NCBI GenBank assembly: GCA_049583635.1
Contig: JBAUWF010000046.1
Location: 1 to 12,697 of the forward strand
Direction: 5' to 3'
Origin: Dokdonella_A sp049583635
GTDB taxonomy: Bacteria > Pseudomonadota > Gammaproteobacteria > Xanthomonadales > Rhodanobacteraceae
Length of the DNA: 12,697 nucleotides
Shown here: piece after piece, positions 7,003 through 12,527 of the stretch
How positions within the stretch are numbered: position 1 is the stretch's first letter
Layout: every line of letters starts with the position of its first letter
Notes under the pieces: generated by a model
The model's database searches: none
The model's input: only the letters and a program-made list of their open reading frames with translations
Told to the model about the DNA's origin: nothing
Translations under genes and position numbers: made by a program

Positions 7003-7041
7003 GGCGCGTTGCTTGAACGGCGAACGCATGGGCAACGCGCC
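7003..7041. terminator. 10-bp perfect inverted repeat between convergent hpf and crp-like genes
   Basis: GGCGCGTTGC (7003-7012) and GCAACGCGCC (7032-7041) are perfect complements around a 19-base loop. The element starts eight bases after the crp-like stop (minus strand) and lies 141 bases after the hpf stop, so it could end transcripts from both sides. Neither side has a T tract, so intrinsic termination is not certain. The remainder of 6863-7048 shows only a weak CTGCAA/TTGCAG repeat at 6954-6974. Confidence 0.4.
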
Positions 7042-7048
7042 GATCGCG

Positions 7049-7768
7049 TCACGTCGTGGCGGCGTCGGGCAGCAGCCGGTCGAATTCCTTCCTGACGACC
7101 TCGTAGCACTCGCAGGCTCGCGCCTCCAGACGCGGCCGATCCAGCACGGTGATGTGGCCGCGGCTGTACTTGATCAGCCCGCCGAGCTGCAACTTGCCCG
7201 CGGCCTCGGTGACGCCCTCGCGGCGCACGCCGAGCATGTTGGCGATGAGCTCCTGCGTCATGCTCAGTTTATTGGCAGGCAGGCGATCCAGGCTCAGCAA
7301 CAGCCAGCGGCACAATTGCTGATCGACCGAATGATGCCGATTGCACACCGCGGTCTGCGCCATCTGCGTAAGCAGAGCCTGCGTGTAGCGCAACAGCAGC
7401 TGCTGTAACGCTGCCGCACGATGGAATTCGTCTTTAAGGAGCTGACCTTTCAGCCGATAGGCGTGACCCGCGCTCTGCACGACGGCACGGCTGGGCGTCG
7501 TCTCCCCACCCATGAACAGCGCTACGCCGACCATGCCCTCATTGCCGACCACGGCAATTTCCGCCGATGCGCCGTCTTCCATGACGTACAGCAGCGACAC
7601 GATCGATGTGGTCGGGAAATAGACGTAACGCAACTGGGTGCCGGACTCGTACAGCACATCCCCAAGCGGCAACGTCACGAGTTCCATGTGAGGAAGCAGC
7701 CGCTCGAACTCCGTCGCGGGGAGCGCATGCAGAAGATGGTTTTGTCGCGGGTCAGGGGGGGAAGGCAT
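7049..7768 (-). CDS. Crp/Fnr-family transcriptional regulator
   Basis: This ORF encodes 239 residues from the ATG at 7768. A TTG at 7774 with a better-placed AGAGG would add two residues. The N-terminal half is a cyclic-nucleotide-binding-type beta-roll: LPLGDVLYESGTQLRYVYFP, SIVSLLYVMEDGASAEIAVV, then GNEGMVGVALFMGG. The C-terminal part is a winged helix with recognition region LSMTQELIANMLGVRREGVT and wing LIKYSRGHITVLDR. No N-terminal cysteine cluster for an Fe-S centre is present, so it is not a classical Fnr oxygen sensor. The canonical cAMP-binding RSA-type motif is also not evident; the ligand is unknown. It is transcribed divergently from the desaturase gene, and the shared region holds two copies of a palindrome that recurs before other genes here. 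Autoregulation and control of the local stress genes are likely but inferred. Confidence 0.9.
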   Translation of the reverse strand: MPSPPDPRQNHLLHALPATEFERLLPHMELVTLPLGDVLYESGTQLRYVYFPTTSIVSLLYVMEDGASAEIAVVGNEGMVGVALFMGGETTPSRAVVQSAGHAYRLKGQLLKDEFHRAAALQQLLLRYTQALLTQMAQTAVCNRHHSVDQQLCRWLLLSLDRLPANKLSMTQELIANMLGVRREGVTEAAGKLQLGGLIKYSRGHITVLDRPRLEARACECYEVVRKEFDRLLPDAATT

Positions 7769-7820
7769 GAACAACCTGAACCTCTTCGCACCTTACACTG
7801 AACAGATACTTGCCGCCGCC

Positions 7821-7857
7821 AGCATGGGCAAGCTCCGCCATGCTAGTCCGAACGGAC
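7821..7857. promoter_or_regulatory. inverted repeats in the crp-like promoter region
   Basis: AGCATGG (7821-7827) and CCATGCT (7838-7844) are perfect 7-bp arms with a ten-base gap. GTCCG-AA-CGGAC lies at 7846-7857. Read toward the crp-like gene, the sequence from 7845 downwards is TAGCATGGCGGAGC, which closely resembles TAGCATGCGGAAC at 886-898 before the duplicated small gene. It may be a shared core-promoter element. Confidence 0.4.
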
Positions 7858-7873
7858 AGAAAACGCGAGCAGC

Positions 7874-7893
7874 TATGTACGACAGCGTACAGT
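7874..7893 (-). promoter_or_regulatory. operator-like palindrome, crp-like side of the divergent promoter
   Basis: Read on the minus strand the core is GTACG-CTGT-CGTAC, perfectly symmetric in its half-sites. It has the same CTGT spacer as the copies at 846 and 9699. It lies about 105 bases before the regulator's start codon. This orientation fits a site serving the regulator gene itself. Confidence 0.5.
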
Positions 7894-7907
7894 ATGACTA
7901 TTTCCGT

Positions 7908-7927
7908 TATGTTCGCTCCCGCACAGA
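7908..7927 (+). promoter_or_regulatory. operator-like palindrome, desaturase side of the divergent promoter
   Basis: TATGTTCGCTCCCGCACAGA matches the element at 846-865 in 16 of 20 positions. Its centre is 34 bases from the site at 7874-7893, roughly three helical turns. A TAGTCA box at 7953-7958 could be the -10 element of a promoter for the desaturase gene. Confidence 0.5.
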
Positions 7928-8018
7928 CGGGAACAGCTGCGCAGCGGCACCGTAGTCACGCGCTGAAGGAAGGCGAAGTCGAGAAATGGGCAACCACAGT
8001 CTGACGTTGCGGATGTGC

Positions 8019-8066
8019 AACCCGGTCGGCGCGCTCCAAAGCTCCCCGCTTTGGACCGGCCGGGTT
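8019..8066 (+). promoter_or_regulatory. nested hairpin in the 5' leader of the desaturase gene
   Basis: An inner stem TCCAAAGC (8035-8042), loop TCCCC, GCTTTGGA (8048-8055) has eight perfect pairs. It is enclosed by outer arms AACCCGG (8019-8025) and CCGGGTT (8060-8066). The structure ends 82 bases before the desaturase ATG and has no T run. It could be a cis-regulatory RNA (for example temperature- or protein-responsive) or a terminator of an upstream short transcript. It is not a riboswitch class I recognise. Confidence 0.45.
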
Positions 8067-8148
8067 ACTTGCGGCGGGCGGGGCATCGGCGTCGGATGTT
8101 TTCCGCGCCGCGCCGCGCTCGTCTGGTCACTTTTCCACGCGCCGAGCC

Positions 8149-9339
8149 ATGTTCGAATCCCTGCTAAATCTCGCGTCGAACGGAATCACCCAGTCGGGTC
8201 TTGCCGCGAAGCTCGTATTCCTGCTGGTCATGACGCAACTGACCATATTGACGGTAACGCTGTATCTGCACCGCAGTCAGAGTCACCGCTCGGTGGACTT
8301 CCATCCCGCGCTGGCGCACGCCTTCCGCTTCTGGAGCTGGTTGACCACCGCGATGGTCACCCGGCAGTGGGTGGCGATCCACCGCAAGCATCACGCGCAC
8401 TGCGAAACCGAGTTGGACCCACACAGCCCGCAGGTCTTTGGCATCGGCAAGTTGCTCTGGGGCGGGACAGAGCTCTACGTGGATGCGCGCGCCGACAGGA
8501 ACCTGCTTGCCAAGTTCGGGCGCGGCACGCCTGACGACTGGATCGAACGGCACCTCTACGCGCCGCATTGCAATTGGGGTCCAACCTTGCTCGCGGTACT
8601 GGAAATTGCGCTGTTCGGAGTCGGCGGCATGGCCATCTGGGCCGTGCAGATGATGTGGATTCCGTTCTGGGGCGCCGGTGTGGTCAACGGCATCGGTCAC
8701 TGGTGGGGCTACCGCAATTTCGAAACCGCCGATTGCTCGACCAACCTGAGTCCGATCGCGATCTGGGTCGGCGGAGAAGAACTCCACAACAATCATCATG
8801 CATTCCCGGGTTCGGCGAAGTTTTCCGTTCGCCGTTTCGAATTCGATCTCGGTTGGCAGGTCATCCGGATCCTGGCAAAGCTGAGGCTCGCCAAGGTCAA
8901 GCGCATTGCATCCGGGGAGGACGTGCGATCGAAGGACCGGATGCCCGTCGTGTGGCAGCCCCTTCAGACATCCCTGACTGAGCGGGTCCGAGTCATGACC
9001 GGATTCTTTCGCGATGTCATGCTCCCTGCCGTGCGCGACGAGTTATGCCGAAGTCGCGCCGGCGTACCGCCCATGCGCCTGCGCCGCGCGCTCGCCAATG
9101 GCGGCTGTTGGCTCAACGACGATGATCGCGGACGACTGAACGCCTGGATCGATGCGCGACCGTGCCTGCGCACGCTCTGCCACTTCCGCGCCCAGCTTGC
9201 CCTGCTCATGGAACAGCGCGATATCGACGCCGAAAAACGCGGACTGTCGCAATGGCTTCACGCCGCCCGAGACAGCGATATCGGTTCGTTGCGGACATTT
9301 GCTGCCGCGCTGGCGGGAGACACGTTCGCCAAGCCGTGA
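8149..9339 (+). CDS. desA: DesA-type membrane fatty-acid delta-9 desaturase
   Basis: This ORF encodes 396 residues. It is an integral-membrane di-iron desaturase that introduces a cis double bond into acyl chains. All three histidine boxes are intact: HRSQSHR (41-47), HRKHH (78-82) and HNNHH (213-217). GIGHWWGYRNFET precedes the third box, and hydrophobic helices lie around residues 20-40, 58-75 and 145-180. The C-terminal ~130 residues (from about 265, with LRTLCHFRAQLALLMEQ) form the soluble extension typical of Pseudomonas DesA-like phospholipid desaturases of about 394 residues, rather than the shorter acyl-CoA type. No strong Shine-Dalgarno precedes the ATG. The enzyme needs oxygen, so control by the divergent Crp/Fnr-family gene would make sense; that is inference. 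The leader is unusually long (over 200 bases from the nearest palindrome) and structured. Confidence 0.92.
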   Translation: MFESLLNLASNGITQSGLAAKLVFLLVMTQLTILTVTLYLHRSQSHRSVDFHPALAHAFRFWSWLTTAMVTRQWVAIHRKHHAHCETELDPHSPQVFGIGKLLWGGTELYVDARADRNLLAKFGRGTPDDWIERHLYAPHCNWGPTLLAVLEIALFGVGGMAIWAVQMMWIPFWGAGVVNGIGHWWGYRNFETADCSTNLSPIAIWVGGEELHNNHHAFPGSAKFSVRRFEFDLGWQVIRILAKLRLAKVKRIASGEDVRSKDRMPVVWQPLQTSLTERVRVMTGFFRDVMLPAVRDELCRSRAGVPPMRLRRALANGGCWLNDDDRGRLNAWIDARPCLRTLCHFRAQLALLMEQRDIDAEKRGLSQWLHAARDSDIGSLRTFAAALAGDTFAKP

Positions 9340-9349
9340 GCGCCGGACG

Positions 9350-9362
9350 CCGCCGAAGGCGG
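9350..9362. other. short hairpin after desA
   Basis: CCGCC-GAA-GGCGG forms a five-pair stem 11 bases after the desA stop, without a following T run. It is a weak terminator candidate between two convergent genes. The rest of 9363-9442 shows nothing I can support. Confidence 0.2.
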
Positions 9363-9442
9363 TATTGCCGATGCGCAGCGGGATCGCACGGGCTTCCGGC
9401 GCCTCGATCCGACACCGGCTCGATTGCGCGCCGACCATTTGC

Positions 9443-9637
9443 TCAGGTCATCGTCTGCGCCATCCACCCGACTTCGCGATTGCAGGTCGGGTACTGGTTC
9501 GGCGAGCGGAAGGCCTCGGTTCGGCTCCAGTGCCCGTCGTTACGGTCTTTGCCTTTCTTCTCCGGCGCATTCTGTTTCGGCGTCGGCTTGCGTGACACCT
9601 TTGAGTGCGCTGTCTTGGTGCTCAGCAACGATTCCAT
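9443..9637 (-). CDS. small basic hypothetical protein
   Basis: This ORF encodes 64 residues from the ATG at 9637 (AAGG lies nine bases upstream); the same frame is open further upstream but runs into the duplicated module. The function is unknown. Reasons to take it as real: third codon positions are strongly G/C-rich as in neighbouring genes, and the protein has a plausible composition. It has a Lys-rich N-terminal half (SKVSRKPTPKQNAPEKKGKD) and a more ordered C-terminal half (NDGHWSRTEAFRSPNQYPTC, then NREVGWMAQ) with two Trp and one Cys. No signal peptide or membrane segment is visible. It is convergent with desA and divergent from small gene copy 2; the palindrome at 9699 lies 62 bases from its start and could serve both directions. 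Confidence 0.45.
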   Translation of the reverse strand: MESLLSTKTAHSKVSRKPTPKQNAPEKKGKDRNDGHWSRTEAFRSPNQYPTCNREVGWMAQTMT

Positions 9638-9686
9638 GCGGTGAGGCCTTGCGCACTGCCACGTGCGGTTCGGCCGGCCTGCCTGA

Positions 9687-9972
9687 GCGGATGCCTTGTA
9701 TGTTCGCTGTCGCACGGAAGCGGTCCTCGCCGTGCGCGTAGCATGCGGATCGCGGGGCCGGTCCTCGTTCCGTTGCGGCCGAATCCTGCATATCGAGAGT
9801 CAGACATGAATACCCCATGGGTCCAAAGTTCCACCGTTCTGCCGCGTGAAGGCGAGCCGGTCGAATTCGTCCTCGACCATCGCGAAGTCGCGATGGACGG
9901 CACCTACGCCGGACAGGTCTTCCGGTCGCGCTGGACCAGCTACGACATCGAGCGCGTTGGTGCATGGCGGCT
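9687..9972 (+). repeat. duplicated promoter plus small-gene module, copy 2
   Basis: This is a direct repeat of 834-1126, seven bases shorter in the untranslated part (deletion near 9745). It retains the palindrome, the TAGCAT box and the first 55 codons of the small gene. Sequence beyond the codons for GAWRL is unrelated to copy 1. Confidence 0.9.
9699..9718 (+). promoter_or_regulatory. operator-like palindrome upstream of small gene copy 2
   Basis: TATGTTCGCTGTCGCACGGA is identical to 846-865. It lies 87 bases before the ATG at 9806. A TAGCAT box at 9739-9744 keeps the same spacing as in copy 1, so the whole promoter arrangement was duplicated and preserved. Confidence 0.5.
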
Positions 9973-10003
9973 CCCCCAATTGTCCTCCGCCAGCCACGCG
10001 TAA
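9806..10003 (+). CDS. small uncharacterised protein, copy 2
   Basis: This ORF encodes 65 residues. It is a paralogue of the N-terminal domain at 960-1361, differing at only a few of the first 55 residues (S4P, R7Q, R42Q, A43V). It then ends with a short unrelated tail, LPQLSSASHA, and a TAA. The Shine-Dalgarno is weaker than in copy 1 (GAGAG against AGGAG). Conserved elements are PREGEPVEFVLDHREVAMDG, GTYAG, FRSRWTSYDIERVGAWR. Near-perfect conservation of the protein, together with its promoter, supports a functional domain of about 55-65 residues. The role is unknown. Coding-like sequence continues in the same frame after the TAA. Confidence 0.65.
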   Translation: MNTPWVQSSTVLPREGEPVEFVLDHREVAMDGTYAGQVFRSRWTSYDIERVGAWRLPQLSSASHA

Positions 10004-10033
10004 GACGCGCAAGGCCGTACCGCCCAGAAGACG

Positions 10034-10480
10034 ATGGCCAGGGCGGACCATCGGCGCGAGCAGGCGCACGTCGCCAGGGCAGCCGACAAGCTGCGCTCAA
10101 TCCCGCACGCGGCGTATGCGCCGGCGATCCGCTCGCATCGCAACGCTGCTGCGGCACCTACCTGCGCATCAAGGCGAACCCGGCTGCCGACGCCGAGCTG
10201 ATCGAGGGCGCACGCAACCCGCGCCACCGCGCGCTTGCCGTCGCCGAGCTTCGCGCGAATGGGCAACACATCAGCCGGCTTCCGGCCGTGGACCGCGCGC
10301 TGCTGCGCTTGCACCGGCTGGCGGGCAATCGACTGACCATCCTCGAACGCGTCAGGCTGAAGGGTTGCGACACCGACGCGCACACGCTCATGCTGACCGA
10401 CCCCCGCATGGCCGCCGCTCGGAACTGCGCAGGCGTGCGGTGCGGGCGGTGTCGGCCGCGATGGTCGAAACGGGGCAAGC
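10034..10480 (+). pseudogene. frameshifted coding remnant of unknown family
   Basis: The stretch shows strong G/C preference at third codon positions, but the favoured frame changes twice. From ATG 10034 to about 10140 it reads MARADHRREQAHVARAADKL and onward. From about 10150 to 10420 another frame reads through ADAELIEGARNPRHRALAVA and RLTILERVRLK. From about 10425 to 10480 a third reads SELRRRAVRAVSAAMVETGQ. Each segment looks like ordinary helical protein, and no single frame spans all three. The simplest reading is one helix-rich gene of about 150 residues broken by two frameshifts, or sequencing errors. I recognise no family. It follows small gene copy 2 and is closed by the terminator at 10544. 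Confidence 0.35.
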
Positions 10481-10487
10481 CATGTTA

Positions 10488-10533
10488 CCGGGCAGGCGGC
10501 CCGGCTGCGGAACGTCCCGACGGCGCATCGCCG
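10488..10533 (+). other. two hairpins just upstream of the terminator
   Basis: CCGGGC-AGGCG-GCCCGG (10488-10504) and CGGCG-CAT-CGCCG (10521-10533) are perfect stems directly before the terminator at 10544. The series of three stems could be the 3' part of a structured RNA or simply the untranslated end of the broken gene. Confidence 0.3.
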
Positions 10534-10543
10534 GACAAGCGGA

Positions 10544-10571
10544 GCCGCGAGGTGCGGCGCGGCCTTTTTTT
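10544..10571 (+). terminator. rho-independent terminator
   Basis: The stem GCCGCG (10544-10549), loop AGGTGCGG, CGCGGC (10558-10563) is followed by C and seven T residues (10565-10571). It is the only hairpin in the window with a clear T tract on the plus strand. It would end transcripts from small gene copy 2 and the remnant after it, and isolates the kelch gene downstream. Confidence 0.75.
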
Positions 10572-10581
10572 CCTGCCAACC

Positions 10582-10608
10582 GTGACATGAGTTCGCCAGC
10601 ACTATAGA
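10582..10608 (+). promoter_or_regulatory. possible sigma-70 promoter for the kelch gene
   Basis: GTGACA (10582-10587) and TATAGA (10603-10608) resemble -35 and -10 boxes with a 15-base spacer, which is shorter than ideal. The position between the terminator and the start codon at 10641 is right for the kelch gene. Confidence 0.3.
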
Positions 10609-10640
10609 TTGCGATTTTCGGGCCGCACGGGAGCATATCC

Positions 10641-12164
10641 ATGAAGATCCGCGTCTTGATGTGCTTGCCGCTGGCTGTGGGGCTTGCACTATCCGGTACT
10701 CTGCCGGCGGCGACGCTGCAGCCGCTCATTCATCAGCCTCCGGCATTCGTCGACGCGGGCCCGCCGTTTCTGCTGACCGACGGCACGGTGATGTTCCAGG
10801 GCGACTCCTACACCGATTGGTGGAAGCTTACGCCCGACGCATCCGGCAGCTATCTCAACGGCACCTGGACCGAGCTGGCAAGTCTTCCGGCGGCATGGAA
10901 CTATGGTCCCTATGCGTGCGCATCGGCGGTACTCGCGGATGGCCGCGTCCTGATCGAGGGCGGCGAGTACAACCTCGGTGGCCCGTTTTCGCTGACGAAC
11001 ATGGGCGCCATCTACGATCCGGTGGCCGACAGCTGGACACAGGTGGATCCGCCGCCGGGCTGGGATTACATCGGCGACTCGGCATCGATCGTGATGCCGA
11101 ACGGCAAGTTCCTGCTCGGCGACAAACTGACCATGCGCATCGCCGAGCTCGACCCCGCAACGCTGAGCTGGACCGAACTCGGCTCCGACGGCAAAGCGGA
11201 CTTCAACGCCGAGGAAGGCTGGACGCTGCTGCCGGATGGGTCGTTCATCACGGTCGACGTGCTCGACATGCCGAACACCGAGCGCTATGCCTATACCGAC
11301 GCACCCGCCGCCGGGCTATGGACGAGCCTGGGTTCCACGCCCGAATCGCTCGCGTGGAATTACCACCTCCCGCCGATCATGTTCGGCGGCGGCACCTACA
11401 CACCGCCGGGTGAAACCGGGCAGTGCATCCTGCGGCCGGATGCCACCGTATTCTGCACCGGTGCATCGGACGATCAGCCCGCCGACCTGGCGCATACGGC
11501 CATCTACGACTCAGTCAGCATGACCTGGGCCTCCGGTCCGGATTTCCCGTCAGGCGACGATGCCGGCGATACCAGCGCGGTACTGCTGCCGAGCGGCAAC
11601 GTGCTGGTTTCGAGCGCGTTCGGACGGCTGTACGAATTCGACGGCTCGTCGCTCACGCCCGGCCCGAGCGGCGGCGGTCTTCTCGTGACGCTGCCGAGCG
11701 GACAAGCCATCGTGAACGGCAGCGAGGTCCGCATCTACACGCCCGACGCGACGCCGGCACCCGATCCCTCGTGGGCACCGACGATCACGGATTGGCCGAC
11801 CACACTGGCGCCGGGCGCGACGTATGTGATCTCCGGTACGCAGTTCAACGGCCTTTCGCAGGCGCAGGCATTCGGCGACGAGCTGCAGGCGGCTACCAAC
11901 TATCCTCTGGTGCAGATCACGAACAACGCGACCGGCGATGTCACCTACGCACGCACACACGATCACAGCAGCATGGGGGTGGCCACCGGCGATCTGCCTG
12001 TCTCGACGAATTTCGACGTGCCGGCAAACATCGAGCCCGGCACGAGCAGCCTTGTCGTGATCGCCAACGGCATCGCCTCGCCGAGTGTTTGCGTGTCCGT
12101 GCTGCGTGCAGCCGACGAGGTCTTTACCGACGGATTCGACGGGGGCGTCGGCTGCCCACCGTGA
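10641..12164 (+). CDS. secreted kelch-repeat / galactose-oxidase-like protein
   Basis: This ORF encodes 507 residues. The ATG at 10641 has GGGAG about eight bases upstream. Residues 1-24 form a signal peptide (MKIR, then a Leu/Val/Ala core, cleavage near LPAA). Residues from about 40 to 375 contain repeated kelch-type blades: LTDGTVMFQGDSY, LADGRVLIEGGEYN, MPNGKFLLGD, LPDGSFITVDV, LPSGNVLVSSAFG, each with an aromatic W-containing partner strand. Residues 378-487 resemble the C-terminal immunoglobulin-like domain of galactose oxidase/glyoxal oxidase relatives (FGDELQAATNYPLVQITNNA, ARTHDHSSMGVATG). Whether the copper site is complete cannot be judged, so an oxidase activity is not claimed. The protein ends ADEVFTDGFDGGVGCPP, a tail similar to DGFE/DGFD endings seen on many secreted Xanthomonadales proteins. 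Likely exported or surface-attached, role unknown. Confidence 0.85.
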   Translation: MKIRVLMCLPLAVGLALSGTLPAATLQPLIHQPPAFVDAGPPFLLTDGTVMFQGDSYTDWWKLTPDASGSYLNGTWTELASLPAAWNYGPYACASAVLADGRVLIEGGEYNLGGPFSLTNMGAIYDPVADSWTQVDPPPGWDYIGDSASIVMPNGKFLLGDKLTMRIAELDPATLSWTELGSDGKADFNAEEGWTLLPDGSFITVDVLDMPNTERYAYTDAPAAGLWTSLGSTPESLAWNYHLPPIMFGGGTYTPPGETGQCILRPDATVFCTGASDDQPADLAHTAIYDSVSMTWASGPDFPSGDDAGDTSAVLLPSGNVLVSSAFGRLYEFDGSSLTPGPSGGGLLVTLPSGQAIVNGSEVRIYTPDATPAPDPSWAPTITDWPTTLAPGATYVISGTQFNGLSQAQAFGDELQAATNYPLVQITNNATGDVTYARTHDHSSMGVATGDLPVSTNFDVPANIEPGTSSLVVIANGIASPSVCVSVLRAADEVFTDGFDGGVGCPP

Positions 12165-12262
12165 TCGTCTTCATCGCGCGCGCGTGAAATGCAGGGCGGC
12201 TTCCCTAGCCGGCGACATCGAAAAAGGACTGCGGACGGATTCGGCTTAACCGTTGAATTGAG

Positions 12263-12334
12263 TGGGCCGTGAAGGGATCGAACCTTCGACCAATGGATTA
12301 AAAGTCCACTGCTCTACCGCTGAGCTAACGGCCC
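12263..12334 (-). tRNA. tRNA-Lys (anticodon TTT)
   Basis: A full cloverleaf folds on the minus strand: acceptor GGGCCGT/ACGGCCC, D-arm GCTC-AGCGGTA-GAGC, anticodon stem GTGGA/TCCAT with loop CTTTTAA (anticodon TTT at 12302-12300), a five-base variable loop, T-arm GAAGG-TTCGATC-CCTTC, discriminator A; 72 bases. The 3' CCA is not encoded (CTC follows). It lies downstream of queC on the same strand, an arrangement known in Pseudomonas where this tRNA-Lys is an island integration site. Confidence 0.95.
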
Positions 12335-12349
12335 CGTTTCAATCAAAAT

Positions 12350-12372
12350 GTCGCTTTCGCGCGAAGCGCGAC
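12350..12372 (-). other. hairpin between queC and tRNA-Lys
   Basis: GTCGC (12350-12354) pairs with GCGAC (12368-12372) around the palindrome TTCGCGCGAA. On the minus strand it is followed by ATTTTGATT, so it may weakly terminate queC transcripts before the tRNA. The rest of 12335-12527 shows no gene. Confidence 0.3.
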
Positions 12373-12527
12373 GATCACTGCGCCAACCCGCCGGCGTGGA
12401 GGGCAAGCGGCGGACGCAATCCCGCGGCCAGGCTCGGGACCCGAGCCGATCGGGTTTCACATCCGGCGCACACGCTGCTCGTCGTCGTCGCACGGCGAGG
12501 GCTGCGAATTCTAGCCGCATACGCCGA

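Noticed and set aside
6950..7408. Plus-strand reading frame opposite the Crp/Fnr gene
   Set aside because: Clear antisense shadow of a well-supported regulator gene, with no ribosome-binding site.
7986..8534. Plus-strand ORF overlapping the desaturase start
   Set aside because: Its longer part overlaps desA in another frame and has no family features; the intergenic part covers the nested hairpin.
9940..10689. Long minus-strand reading frame opposite the small-gene remnant
   Set aside because: Composition rich in Gln, His and Arg is typical of antisense to a GC-rich coding strand; codon-position bias favours the plus strand.
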